Origin: JAMXLO01 sp963696645
GTDB taxonomy: Bacteria; Pseudomonadota; Alphaproteobacteria; Acetobacterales; Acetobacteraceae
Assembly: GCA_963696645.1 (NCBI GenBank)
Contig: CAVOKY010000005.1
Location: 372,001 to 436,000, forward strand
DNA: 64,000 nt
Reading direction: 5' to 3'
Part shown: positions 35,896 to 44,217 of the stretch, piece by piece
Layout: each line of letters begins with the position of its first letter
Numbering within the stretch: the stretch's first letter is position 1
The notes under the pieces: model-generated
The model's database searches: none
What the model was told of the DNA's origin: nothing
Seen by the model: the letters and a program-made list of their open reading frames with translations, nothing else
Position numbers and translations under genes: made by a program

Positions 35896-36213
35896 ATGTC
35901 GGAAGCCGGATGGGTGCGGGTTGCCAGTGTGTCGGAGGTGGCCGAAGGCCAAATGCGCGGCGTGCGCGTGGGCGATCGCGAGATCGCGGTGTACCACCTG
36001 CCGGGCGGCACATTCCACGCCACCGACAATATCTGCAGCCACGAGTATGCCCAGCTTTCCGACGGCTGGTTGGAGAACGGCAGCGTCGAGTGTCCCCTGC
36101 ATGCTGCGCGATTCGACGTGAAGACAGGCAAGGCGCTGTGTGCCCCGGCGGAGAAGGATCTGGTCGTGTTCGAGATCAAGATCGAGGGCGGCGATCTGCT
36201 CGTGAAGGTGTAG
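35896..36213 (+). CDS. Rieske [2Fe-2S] ferredoxin-type protein (module 2)
   Basis: This 105-residue protein has Rieske ligands C-S-H (Cys47, His49) and C-P-L-H (Cys66, His69), with the compact spacing of ferredoxins that feed ring-hydroxylating dioxygenases (BphF or NagAb-like). There is no signal peptide. AGGAGAG precedes ATG 35896; the in-frame extension to 35794 lacks support. It is upstream of amidohydrolases A' and B' and divergent from the exported protein and ferredoxin reductase genes. Confidence 0.9.
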   Translation: MSEAGWVRVASVSEVAEGQMRGVRVGDREIAVYHLPGGTFHATDNICSHEYAQLSDGWLENGSVECPLHAARFDVKTGKALCAPAEKDLVVFEIKIEGGDLLVKV

Positions 36214-36332
36214 CGACCGGCGCTCGAGCCCGGGCAATCGGGTGTACGACGCATCTTGCATACGCGAGGAGCACAGCAGTCCCCGCATCAAGCTCGGGGG
36301 TTTGCGCGGCAATGGTTTGAACGTCGCAACCT

Positions 36333-36367
36333 GTCATTGCGAGCAGCAGAACGACGCTGCAATCTCG
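36333..36367. repeat. Half-element of a dispersed palindromic repeat
   Basis: The string starts GTCATTGCGAGCAGC and ends GCAATCTCG. The same GTCATTGCG 9-mer forms both arms of the repeat at 44077-44155. This copy has only one clear arm, so it looks like a decayed or partial element. Confidence 0.5.
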
Positions 36368-36410
36368 TGCCAGCGTGATTTTGCTGGTTTGCGATTGCCG
36401 CGTGGCTGCC

Positions 36411-36434
36411 GTTCTTGCACCGACATGCAAGAAC
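36411..36434. promoter_or_regulatory. Perfect 9-bp inverted repeat (candidate operator)
   Basis: GTTCTTGCA (36411-36419) and TGCAAGAAC (36426-36434) are exact inverted copies with a 6-nt loop. They lie 97 bp upstream of amidohydrolase A'. No T run follows, so an operator or attenuator is more likely than a terminator. The binding protein is unknown. Confidence 0.45.
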
Positions 36435-36531
36435 AGCGTCGGCATGCCGCACACGCAGTCACCCGATTGCCCCGTTATTTGAGCGGGTCCCGCCTGCGTC
36501 CAGCTCTGCACGTCGACCGGAGGCAGGGGGA

Positions 36532-37584
36532 ATGAGCACCTTGCCGATCGTCGACTGCGACCTGCATCCCACCGTGCCGGGTCTGCCGGCGCTTATGCCG
36601 TATCTCGATGAGATGTGGCGCGAGACGGTGGTGCGGCGCGGCCTCGATGAGCTGAACACCATCGCCTATCCGTCGAACAGTCCGCTGACCGCACGGGCCG
36701 ATTGGCGCGACGCAAAGGGCCAGCCAGCCACCACCGTCCAGCGGCTCGGGACCGAAGCGCTGGACCCGTTCGGCACAGGCATCGCCATCCTGAATTGCCT
36801 GTACGGCGCGCAGGCAACGTTCAGCGAGGACCTCGGCGCCGCCATGGCCCGCGCTGTGAACCAGTGGATCGCACGCGAATGGCTGGACCGCGACCAGCGG
36901 CTGCGCGCCTCCATCGTGGTGCCGCAGCAGAACGCCGAACTGGCGGTGGCGGAAATCGAACGCTGCGCCGCGGACAACCGCTTCGTCCAGGTGCTGTTGC
37001 TGGTGTCGGGCGAACTGCCACTAGGTCGGCGCCAGCACTGGCCGATCTACGCGGCTGCCGAGCGCCATGGCCTGCCGATCGGCATCCACGCCGGCAGCAC
37101 CTACCGACATCCGAACACCCCTGTCGGCTGGGCCAGCTACTACAGCGAGGAATACATCAACCAGGCCGGCGCGTTCCAGACCCAGCTCACCAGCCTGATG
37201 GCCGAAGGTGTATTCGCCAAATTCCCGAATCTGACTGTGGTGCTGATGGAGTCCGGCGTCACGTGGCTGCCCGGCTACCTCTGGCGGCTGACCAAATTCT
37301 GGAAGGGTCTGCGCAGTGAGGTGCCCTGGGTCGCCGACCCACCCGCCACCACCATCCGCGAGCGCGTCCGTCTGACGTTGCAGCCGTTCGACGGCCCGCC
37401 GGAACCGGCAACCATCACACGCTTCATGGAACACATGGGGTCGGACGAGCTTCTGCTGTTCTCCACCGACTACCCGCATTGGCAGTTCGAGGGGACCGCG
37501 GCCATCCCAGAGGGACTTGACCCGGTCCTTGCGCGAAAGATCATGGTCGACAACCCGTTGCGGACCTATACTCGTCTTAGTTAA
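36532..37584 (+). CDS. Amidohydrolase family protein, type A' (module 2)
   Basis: This 350-residue amidohydrolase_2 protein has D-C-D-L-H-P (Asp8, Asp10, His12), the strand-5 motif PIGIHAGSTYRHP, MESGVTWLPG and FSTDYPHW. Its length, motifs and long shared stretches (GELPLGRRQHWPIY, MESGVTWLPG, VRLT-QPFD-PP) mark it as the paralogue of the gene at 6306. GGAGGCAGGGGG just before ATG 36532 is a strong ribosome-binding site; the frame upstream to 36415 lies in intergenic repeats. It is followed by type B' after 21 bp. Confidence 0.9.
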   Translation: MSTLPIVDCDLHPTVPGLPALMPYLDEMWRETVVRRGLDELNTIAYPSNSPLTARADWRDAKGQPATTVQRLGTEALDPFGTGIAILNCLYGAQATFSEDLGAAMARAVNQWIAREWLDRDQRLRASIVVPQQNAELAVAEIERCAADNRFVQVLLLVSGELPLGRRQHWPIYAAAERHGLPIGIHAGSTYRHPNTPVGWASYYSEEYINQAGAFQTQLTSLMAEGVFAKFPNLTVVLMESGVTWLPGYLWRLTKFWKGLRSEVPWVADPPATTIRERVRLTLQPFDGPPEPATITRFMEHMGSDELLLFSTDYPHWQFEGTAAIPEGLDPVLARKIMVDNPLRTYTRLS

Positions 37585-37586
37585 CT

Positions 37587-37597
37587 CCCCTAGGGGG
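37587..37597 (+). promoter_or_regulatory. Self-complementary ribosome-binding site between A' and B'
   Basis: CCCCTAGGGG (37587-37596) is a perfect 10-base palindrome that includes the AGGGGG ribosome-binding site of the next gene. Two mRNAs could pair here, or local folding could hide the site. The AGGGGG lies eight bases before ATG 37606. Confidence 0.45.
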
Positions 37598-37605
37598 CCG
37601 ATCAC

Positions 37606-38730
37606 ATGACCGTTGACGTCCTGAACCGCTCCGACCTTGAGCAGCCTGCCCAGTCCAAACTGGCCATCGCCGACTGCGACATTCATCCGCGTCCGGCAGG
37701 CGCTGGCATCGGCGGGGTCAGCAAGTCGCTCTACCCGTATCTTTCGAAGCGCTGGCGGGAGCATGTCGAGACGATCGGTGTGCGCTACCGGCAGCCCTGG
37801 CAGCGGGGTTCAGCTTACCCGAAAGGCCAGCCGCAGGCCTGCCGCCGCGATGCCTGGCCGAACGGTGAAAACCCCGGCAGCGACCTGGACTTCATGGCCG
37901 AGCAGCATCTGGACCCGAACAACGTCGCGCTCGGCATTCTCAACCCGTTGACCAGCGGCCAGGGCGCGCAGGATGGTGATCTGTCCGCGGCGCTGACCCA
38001 CGCCACCAACGAGTGGCAGGTCGCCGAATGGACGTCGCGCGATGCGCGGTTGCGAGCGTCCGTGGTGGTGCCGTTCGAGGACGGCCCGACTTCAGCCCGA
38101 ATGATCGAGGCGCGCACCGGCGATGCCAACTTCGCCCAGGTGATGCTGCTTACCCGCACGGCCGAACCGCTCGGCCAGCGGCGCTACTGGCCGATCTACC
38201 AGGCAGCGGCTGACGCGGGCCTGCCGGTCGGCATCCATGCCTTCGGCTATGGCGGCAGCGCGCTGACCTCGGGCGGCTGGCCGTCGTACTACCTGGAGGA
38301 GATGGTCGGTCACGCGCAATGCCAGCAAGCCGTGCTGACCAGCCTGATCTTCGAGGGCGTGTTCGAGCGTTTTCCGACGCTGAAGGTGGTGCTGATCGAG
38401 GCCGGCTTCGCCTGGGCACCGGCGCACGCCTGGCGCATGGATCGCCAGTTTGCGAAACTGCACAAGGAAGTGCCTCACCTGAAGCGCCTTCCGTCCGAAT
38501 ACATGCGCAGCAACGTCTGGTTCACCACGCAGCCAGTCGAAGAGCCCGAACCGCGCGAGCACTTGGCCGATGCGATCGAATGGATGGGTTGGGACCGCGT
38601 GCTGTTCGCGACCGACTATCCCCACTGGGACTACGACGATCCGGCGCACGCATTGCCGATCAAGATGACCGAGACGCAGAAGCGCGGGATCTTCGTGGAC
38701 AACGCCAAGGCGGTGTACGGGATCGACTGA
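37606..38730 (+). CDS. Amidohydrolase family protein, type B' (module 2)
   Basis: This 374-residue amidohydrolase_2 protein has D-C-D-I-H-P (Asp23, Asp25, His27), PVGIHAFGYGGS at strand 5, LIEAGFAWAP and FATDYPHWDYDDP. It is the paralogue of the gene at 5177: both share the order AIADCDIHP/GIVDCDVHP, HLKRLPSEY, TTQP-EEPE and GWDR. It is also slightly longer at the N-terminus than the A types, as B is. It probably acts together with A' as one catalytic unit. The reaction is unknown. Confidence 0.9.
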   Translation: MTVDVLNRSDLEQPAQSKLAIADCDIHPRPAGAGIGGVSKSLYPYLSKRWREHVETIGVRYRQPWQRGSAYPKGQPQACRRDAWPNGENPGSDLDFMAEQHLDPNNVALGILNPLTSGQGAQDGDLSAALTHATNEWQVAEWTSRDARLRASVVVPFEDGPTSARMIEARTGDANFAQVMLLTRTAEPLGQRRYWPIYQAAADAGLPVGIHAFGYGGSALTSGGWPSYYLEEMVGHAQCQQAVLTSLIFEGVFERFPTLKVVLIEAGFAWAPAHAWRMDRQFAKLHKEVPHLKRLPSEYMRSNVWFTTQPVEEPEPREHLADAIEWMGWDRVLFATDYPHWDYDDPAHALPIKMTETQKRGIFVDNAKAVYGID

Positions 38731-38841
38731 ATCCCGACTCTGCGGAAATTCGGTAGAGCCTGGTTGCCAGCTAATGGATCTGTCCGGTTTTGGTAGTTCG
38801 TGATCGATTTGCTTTGTTCTCTCTCTCTCTTGCTGGGCGGG

Positions 38842-40521
38842 TTACCGGGCGATCGGGCGGTACTTGATGCGGTGAGGTTCCGTCGCGTCCGCGCCCAACC
38901 GGCGGCGCTTGTCTTCCTCGTAGGCCTCGAAGTTGCCCTCGAACCACTCGACGTGGCTGTCACCCTCGAAGGCCAGGATGTGCGTCGCCAGCCGATCCAG
39001 AAACCACCGATCGTGGCTGATGATCACTGCGCATCCGGCGAACTCGATCAGCGCATCCTCCAGCGCGCGTAGAGTATCGACATCGAGATCGTTGGTCGGT
39101 TCGTCGAGCAGAAGCACGTTGTGCTCGGCCTTCAGCATCTTCGCCAGATGCACCCGGTTGCGCTCGCCACCCGACAGGATGCCGACCTTCTTCTGCTGAT
39201 CCGTGCCTTTGAAGTTGAACGCGCTGACGTAGGCGCGAGAAGGTATCCCGCGCTTGCCGAGGTAGATCATGTCCTCGCCGGCGCTGATCTCCTGCCAAAC
39301 GCTGTTGCCGGCAGTCAAACTGTCGCGCGACTGATCGACGTAGCCGAGTTTCACCGTCTCGCCGATGCGCAGGCTGCCGGCGTCGGGTTGCTCCTGGCCA
39401 ATGATCATGCGGAACAGCGTCGTCTTGCCGGCGCCGTTCGGGCCGATCACGCCGACGATACCACCAGGCGGCAGACGGAAATTCAGCTCGTCGATCAGCA
39501 GGTTGTTGCCGTAGCCCTTGCGCAATCCTTCGGCCTCGATCACCACATTGCCGAGCCGAGGGCCGGGCGGGATGACGATTTCCGCCACACCGCCGGCGAG
39601 GTCCTGCGAACGCGCCAACATTTCCTCGTAGCGCTGGATGCGGGCACGGTTCTTCGCCTGACGCGCGCGCGGAGACGCGGCGATCCATTCCTGTTCGGCT
39701 GCCAGGGCACGTTGGCGGGCGCTCTCTTCCTTTTCCTCCTGCTGCAGCCGTTTGCGCTTCTGGTCCAGCCAGGACGAGTAGTTCCCTTCGAACGGGTAGC
39801 CGCGGCCACGTTCGATCTCAAGAATCCAACCGGTAACGTTGTCCAGGAAATAGCGGTCATGCGTCACGATCATCACTGTGCCGGCGTAGTCGCGCAGCGT
39901 GTGCTCCAGCCAGGCGACGCTCTCGGCATCCAGATGGTTGGTTGGTTCGTCCAGCAGCAGCAGATCGGGCTTCTCCAGCAGCAGCCGGCACAGTGCTACG
40001 CGCCGCCGTTCACCACCCGACAGCGTGGTCACCGCGGCATCGGCCGGCGGACAGCGCAGCGCATCCAGCGCGATGTCCACGCGGCGGTCGAGGTCCCAGC
40101 CATCCTCGGCATCGATCTTCGCCTGCAGGTCCGCCTGTTCCGACAGCAGTGCATTCATCTCATAGTCGCTCATCGGCTCGGCGAACTTCATGGAGATTTC
40201 ATTGAACCGATCCATTGCCGCCTTCAGACCGGCGAATGCCATTTCCACGTTCTCGCCGACGGTCTTGTCCGGATCGAGCTGTGGCTCCTGTTCCAGATAA
40301 CCGACGCGCGCGCCTTCTGCCGCCCATGCCTCGCCGCCGAAATCGGTGTCGAGACCAGCCATGATCTTCAACAGCGTCGATTTGCCGGCGCCGTTCACGC
40401 CGAGTACGCCGATTTTCACGCCAGGAAGGAATGCGAGCGTGATGCCGCGGAACACTTCGCGGCCGCCCGGAAATGCCTTGGTCAAATCCTTCATCACATA
40501 AACGTATTGGTAGCTGGCCAT
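38842..40521 (-). CDS. ettA: Energy-dependent translational throttle protein EttA (ABC-F ATPase)
   Basis: This 559-residue soluble protein has two ABC cassettes: GVNGAGKST and LSGGERRRVAL in the first, GPNGAGKTT and LSGGERNRVHL in the second. Both have the expected Walker B (LLLDEPTN) and are joined by the P-site interaction linker (QRALAAEQEWIAASPRARQ). There are no membrane segments. EttA binds the ribosomal E site and slows the first elongation step when ATP is low. The opening MASYQYVYVMKDLTKAFPGG is near-invariant in the family. Confidence 0.95.
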   Translation of the reverse strand: MASYQYVYVMKDLTKAFPGGREVFRGITLAFLPGVKIGVLGVNGAGKSTLLKIMAGLDTDFGGEAWAAEGARVGYLEQEPQLDPDKTVGENVEMAFAGLKAAMDRFNEISMKFAEPMSDYEMNALLSEQADLQAKIDAEDGWDLDRRVDIALDALRCPPADAAVTTLSGGERRRVALCRLLLEKPDLLLLDEPTNHLDAESVAWLEHTLRDYAGTVMIVTHDRYFLDNVTGWILEIERGRGYPFEGNYSSWLDQKRKRLQQEEKEESARQRALAAEQEWIAASPRARQAKNRARIQRYEEMLARSQDLAGGVAEIVIPPGPRLGNVVIEAEGLRKGYGNNLLIDELNFRLPPGGIVGVIGPNGAGKTTLFRMIIGQEQPDAGSLRIGETVKLGYVDQSRDSLTAGNSVWQEISAGEDMIYLGKRGIPSRAYVSAFNFKGTDQQKKVGILSGGERNRVHLAKMLKAEHNVLLLDEPTNDLDVDTLRALEDALIEFAGCAVIISHDRWFLDRLATHILAFEGDSHVEWFEGNFEAYEEDKRRRLGADATEPHRIKYRPIAR

Positions 40522-40888
40522 GCTGCCCGGAACTCCGAATCTGTATCTGTGCCCTCATAAGTAGGGGCTTCGGTGGCAGCCTACCAGCAGGGCGGCTCCG
40601 TTGCGCGGCTGCCCGGAATGGCGGCCCAGCGGACCCCGTGGAAGGCCGCCGTCAGGTGCGGATGCACCCCACACACGTCGAAACGTCACGCGGCGAGGTC
40701 AGGAGTGCTGATCCCGTGACATGACCGTCGCGCAACTGTCGAGCCGCGTTATGCCGTGCTGCAATAGCTCTGCTATGCTGCCTCCGGTGCCCTGCCCTGA
40801 ATGCTTCCAGCCTGCAGCGATTGTCAGAGCGACGTTCGCATCGCCGTTCGAAGATCTGGTCCGCCCTGCCGACAGCACGCCCGCGTGC
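40522..40888. other. Intergenic region, no gene seen
   Basis: These 367 bp separate ettA from the lytic transglycosylase-like gene. The open frames crossing it are antisense extensions with no recognisable domain. It should include the ettA promoter next to 40521, but I could not define it. Confidence 0.4.
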
Positions 40889-41440
40889 TCAGTACCAGCG
40901 ATGCTGCTGCCAGAACGCGGCGGCATTATCGGCGGTGCCATAGCGCTGCCGGATATAGCGGATGCCGCCCTGCGCTTCCTCGACCGCGTTGCCGAACGAC
41001 TGCGCGCCGTTCGGGTTGAAATGGTAGTTCGCCGCCGTGAGCTGGTACAGGCCGCGAGCGGAGTGGACCGGGCTGCTGGCGCCCACCTTGCCGGTGGATT
41101 CCTGCGCCATGATGAATTGCAGCCCCGGTTGCCAGGATTGCGGCACCCTTTCAATATCCATCGCCTGCTGAAGCGCCGCGTTCGAGTGTGCCGGGATCGC
41201 CGAGATAGACCGGAACGGCCGTGCCGGATGTGCCACGCCGAGGGGTACATGCAGCGCCGCGGTGTGCATGCCGGTGGGTGCTGCGGCGGTGGCACGCGGC
41301 CACTGCGCCCGCACCGCCGTCGCCAGCACGTGGCGAAAGTTTGAACTGGCAGACCGTCGCCACGCGTATCCCGCCTGGCCGTTTTGGTGATCGGCAACTG
41401 CGTGTGAAGCGGCCGGTGCGAGCGGCATCACCTCAACCAT
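40889..41440 (-). CDS. Lytic transglycosylase-like (SLT domain) protein
   Basis: The C-terminal 80 residues fit a transglycosylase SLT / goose-lysozyme-type fold. They contain FIMAQESTGKVGASSPVHSA with a likely catalytic Glu, then RGLYQLTAANY, GNAVEEAQGGIRYIRQRYG and the terminal AAFWQQHRWY. The N-terminal part is low complexity (Ala/His-rich), without an obvious cleavable signal. The start ATG 41440 is chosen because the longer frame to 41536 runs into the tRNA. It would cleave peptidoglycan with anhydro-muramyl formation. Confidence 0.68.
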   Translation of the reverse strand: MVEVMPLAPAASHAVADHQNGQAGYAWRRSASSNFRHVLATAVRAQWPRATAAAPTGMHTAALHVPLGVAHPARPFRSISAIPAHSNAALQQAMDIERVPQSWQPGLQFIMAQESTGKVGASSPVHSARGLYQLTAANYHFNPNGAQSFGNAVEEAQGGIRYIRQRYGTADNAAAFWQQHRWY

Positions 41441-41502
41441 GCGCCCAATGTGGCAGGGAGATATTGCGGAACGGTTAGCAGCCGGCCGCTTGAGAAGAAT
41501 GT

Positions 41503-41579
41503 TGGTGCGCCCGGCAGGATTCGAACCTGCGACCAAGCGGTTATGAGCCGCCCGCTCTGACCAACTGAGCTACAGGCGC
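41503..41579 (-). tRNA. tRNA-Ile (anticodon CAU, lysidine type)
   Basis: The minus strand folds as a complete tRNA with encoded CCA. It has a 7-bp acceptor (GCGCCTG with CGGGCGC), D-arm GCTC/GAGC, a 5-bp anticodon stem with loop CTCATAA (anticodon CAT), variable TGGTC and T-loop TTCGAAT. A CAU anticodon could mean Met, but the anticodon stem and variable region match the Ile2 type that TilS modifies, and it is not initiator-like. Elongator Met is the alternative. Confidence 0.9.
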
Positions 41580-41951
41580 GCCAGCAAACCGATCAGACCC
41601 GACCGTGCCTGCCCGCGCAAGGCTCCCGATCGTTCGTCAATCGACCAACCGACCTATCGCATATTGCAGTGCAGCAACAAAGCAGGTTTCGCCGCAGCCA
41701 CGAAGCTACCGGCGCCACGACGTACATTCTTCCTTCGCACATGGGGGCCTTCATGGTGAACCCAGGCGACTTTCTCGGGCTGACATGACGAGCCTGCCGC
41801 GGCAGCCGCCCTAACCGACCGATTTGCCTGTGCTTCCCGGTTCTGGCATACCCGCGCGCCATTCCCGCCCCTGGAACCAATCCGATGGGCAGACCCCACC
41901 TTCAGAGCCCACCCCGGCTTTCCCCGGGGCGTTCCGACAGAGGAACCTGAC
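41580..41951. other. hppA upstream region
   Basis: The 372-bp region between the tRNA and hppA must contain the promoters for both. A GC-rich fold, CCCCGG...CCGGGG at about 41910-41926, lies shortly before the ribosome-binding GAGGAA at 41940-41945 and could form a leader hairpin. No gene is seen. Confidence 0.35.
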
Positions 41952-44051
41952 ATGCAACTGGCTTACTTCGTGATCATCGCCTGCGGTGTGCTGGCGCTGG
42001 TCTACGGCCTGATCACCAGCAGACAGGTCCTGGCAGCGGATGCCGGCACGGCACGCATGCAGGAGATCTCGGCCGCGGTACAGGAGGGCGCGCGCGCCTA
42101 CCTGAACCGGCAATACACCACGATCGGCATCGTCGGCTTGGTGATCCTGGTCATCCTGGGCGTGACGCTGGGCATCCACGTCGCCATCGGCTTCATCATT
42201 GGCGCCGTGCTGTCCGCGTCCGCCGGCTATATCGGCATGAACGTGTCAGTACGCGCCAACGTCCGCACCGCGCAGGCGGCCCGCAACGGCCTCGCCGCCG
42301 GACTCGACATCGCCTTCAAGGCTGGCGCGATCACCGGCATGCTCGTGGTGGGGCTCGGCCTGCTCGGCGTGTCCATCTATTATCTGATCCTGCGCCACGG
42401 CTACGGCCCCGACATCAGCGACGACAATCTGCGCCACGTGCTGGAAGCCATGGTAGCACTCGGCTTCGGCGGCTCGCTGATCTCGATCTTTGCCCGTCTC
42501 GGCGGCGGCATCTTCACCAAGGGCGCCGATGTTGGCGCCGACCTGGTCGGCAAGGTGGAGGCCGGCATTCCTGAAGACGATCCCCGCAACCCCGCCGTGA
42601 TCGCCGACAATGTGGGCGACAACGTCGGCGACTGCGCCGGCATGGCGGCCGACCTGTTCGAGACCTACGCGGTCACCATCGTCGCCACCATGCTGCTGGC
42701 AGCGATCTACTTCACCGGCGACATGCGCGACCGCCTGCTGCTGCTGCCGCTGGGCATCGGTGCCATCTGCATCCTGACCTCTGTGGTCGGCACGTACTTC
42801 GTGAAGCTTGGCCCCGACAATGGCATCATGAAGGCCCTGTACAAGGGCCTGCTGGTGACCGGCGCGCTGTCCGTGGTCGGCATCGCCATCATCATTGGCT
42901 GGTTCGTCGGGTTCGGCGCGCTGAACGCTGATGGCTCCATCACCGGCCTCAAGCTGTTCATCTGTTCGCTGGTCGGTCTCGCGGTTACAGGTCTGATCGT
43001 CTGGATCACCGAATACTACACCGCCACCGAATACCGTCCGGTGCGCTCGATCGCGCAAAGCTCCACCACCGGCCACGGCACCAATGTCATCCAGGGCCTG
43101 GCAATTTCGATGGAGGCAACTGCGCTGCCGGTGATCGTGATCTGCGTCGGCATCATTGTCACCTCGATGATTGCCGGCCTGTTCGGCATCGCGATCGCCG
43201 CCACCACAATGCTGTCGCTCGCCGGCATGATCGTGGCGCTGGACGCGTACGGCCCGGTCACCGATAACGCCGGCGGCATCGCCGAGATGGCGGACCTGCC
43301 GCGCGACGTGCGGGTGACTACCGATGCCCTCGATGCGGTCGGCAATACCACCAAGGCGGTGACCAAGGGTTACGCGATCGGCTCGGCGGGCCTTGCCTCG
43401 CTAGTGCTGTTCGCCGCCTATACACAGGACCTGAAGCACTACTTCCCGGAGCTGAACGTCACGTTCACCCTGCAGGATCCCTTCGTGGTGATCGGCTTGT
43501 TCATCGGCGGCCTGCTGCCCTATCTGTTCGGCTCGATGGGCATGACCGCGGTCGGCCGCGCGGCAGGCGCGGTGGTGGTGGAAGTGCGGCGGCAGTTCCG
43601 CGAAATCCCCGGCATCATGGAAGGCACTGGCAAACCGGAATACGGCAAGGCGGTCGACATGCTGACCAAGGCGGCGATCCGCGAGATGATCCTGCCGTCG
43701 CTGCTGCCGGTGCTGGCGCCGATCGTTCTGTGGATCGTGATCGACATCATCGCCGGGCGGGTCGCGGCATTCTCCGCACTAGGCGCGATGCTGCTGGGCA
43801 CCATCGTGACCGGGTTGTTCGTGGCGATCTCGATGACCTCGGGCGGCGGCGCGTGGGACAACGCCAAAAAGTATATTGAGGAAGGTAACCACGGCGGGAA
43901 GGGCTCCGAGGCGCACAAGGCCGCGGTGACCGGCGATACGGTGGGTGATCCGTACAAGGACACCGCCGGTCCGGCGGTGAACCCGATGATCAAGATCACC
44001 AACATCGTGGCCCTGCTGCTGCTCGCGATCCTGGCGGGCTGGCTGCACTAG
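41952..44051 (+). CDS. hppA: K+-insensitive pyrophosphate-energised proton pump (membrane H+-PPase)
   Basis: This 699-residue protein has about 16 membrane segments. It carries the pyrophosphate-binding signature DVGADLVGKVEAGIPEDDPR, then NVGDNVGDCAGMAADLFE. It hydrolyses pyrophosphate and pumps protons across the inner membrane. The K+-dependence site reads GNTTKAVTKG, with Lys468 and Thr471 where potassium-dependent enzymes have Ala and Gly. It therefore belongs to the K+-independent, proton-pumping class. It is the only gene in its transcript. Confidence 0.95.
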   Translation: MQLAYFVIIACGVLALVYGLITSRQVLAADAGTARMQEISAAVQEGARAYLNRQYTTIGIVGLVILVILGVTLGIHVAIGFIIGAVLSASAGYIGMNVSVRANVRTAQAARNGLAAGLDIAFKAGAITGMLVVGLGLLGVSIYYLILRHGYGPDISDDNLRHVLEAMVALGFGGSLISIFARLGGGIFTKGADVGADLVGKVEAGIPEDDPRNPAVIADNVGDNVGDCAGMAADLFETYAVTIVATMLLAAIYFTGDMRDRLLLLPLGIGAICILTSVVGTYFVKLGPDNGIMKALYKGLLVTGALSVVGIAIIIGWFVGFGALNADGSITGLKLFICSLVGLAVTGLIVWITEYYTATEYRPVRSIAQSSTTGHGTNVIQGLAISMEATALPVIVICVGIIVTSMIAGLFGIAIAATTMLSLAGMIVALDAYGPVTDNAGGIAEMADLPRDVRVTTDALDAVGNTTKAVTKGYAIGSAGLASLVLFAAYTQDLKHYFPELNVTFTLQDPFVVIGLFIGGLLPYLFGSMGMTAVGRAAGAVVVEVRRQFREIPGIMEGTGKPEYGKAVDMLTKAAIREMILPSLLPVLAPIVLWIVIDIIAGRVAAFSALGAMLLGTIVTGLFVAISMTSGGGAWDNAKKYIEEGNHGGKGSEAHKAAVTGDTVGDPYKDTAGPAVNPMIKITNIVALLLLAILAGWLH

Positions 44052-44076
44052 CAGCGGTCAGCGATCAGAATGGGCG

Positions 44077-44155
44077 GTCATTGCGCGTAGCGCAGCAACG
44101 CGGCAATCCCGAGTGCGTTACTGGAGCGAGATTGCTTCGCTTTGCTCGCAATGAC
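44077..44155. repeat. Dispersed intergenic palindromic repeat
   Basis: The ends GTCATTGCG (44077-44085) and CGCAATGAC (44147-44155) are perfect 9-bp inverted arms. Further imperfect pairing reads inward (CGTAGCGCAGCAA against TTGCTTCGCTTTG). The element sits just after hppA. A related half-element is at 36333. Confidence 0.65.
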
Positions 44156-44217
44156 AGGTGCGCTTTCGCTCGCCGTGGCAGGGGTGCACCGGCCGCAACG
44201 GTTGCGTGCGCGATCAC

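Larger units (their letters stand above)
36214..36531. other. Intergenic region before amidohydrolase A' with two repeat structures
   Basis: These 318 bp contain no convincing gene. They hold one half-element of a dispersed repeat (36333-36367) and a perfect 9-bp inverted repeat (36411-36434). A purine-rich ribosome-binding region, GGAGG...GGGGG at 36520-36530, precedes the ATG of the amidohydrolase. Confidence 0.5.

Noticed and set aside
38816..38832. TC dinucleotide run downstream of ettA
   Set aside because: A short simple repeat without other structure; not evidence of phase variation since it lies after the stop codon.
39121..40560. 479-codon plus-strand open frame opposite ettA
   Set aside because: Antisense shadow of both ATPase cassettes, a common effect of high GC.
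41503..41579. Reading the tRNA as initiator or elongator methionine
   Set aside because: The anticodon is CAU, but the first acceptor pair is a normal G-C, the anticodon stem lacks the initiator G-C triplet, and the variable region matches the Ile2 type; elongator Met is kept only as an alternative.
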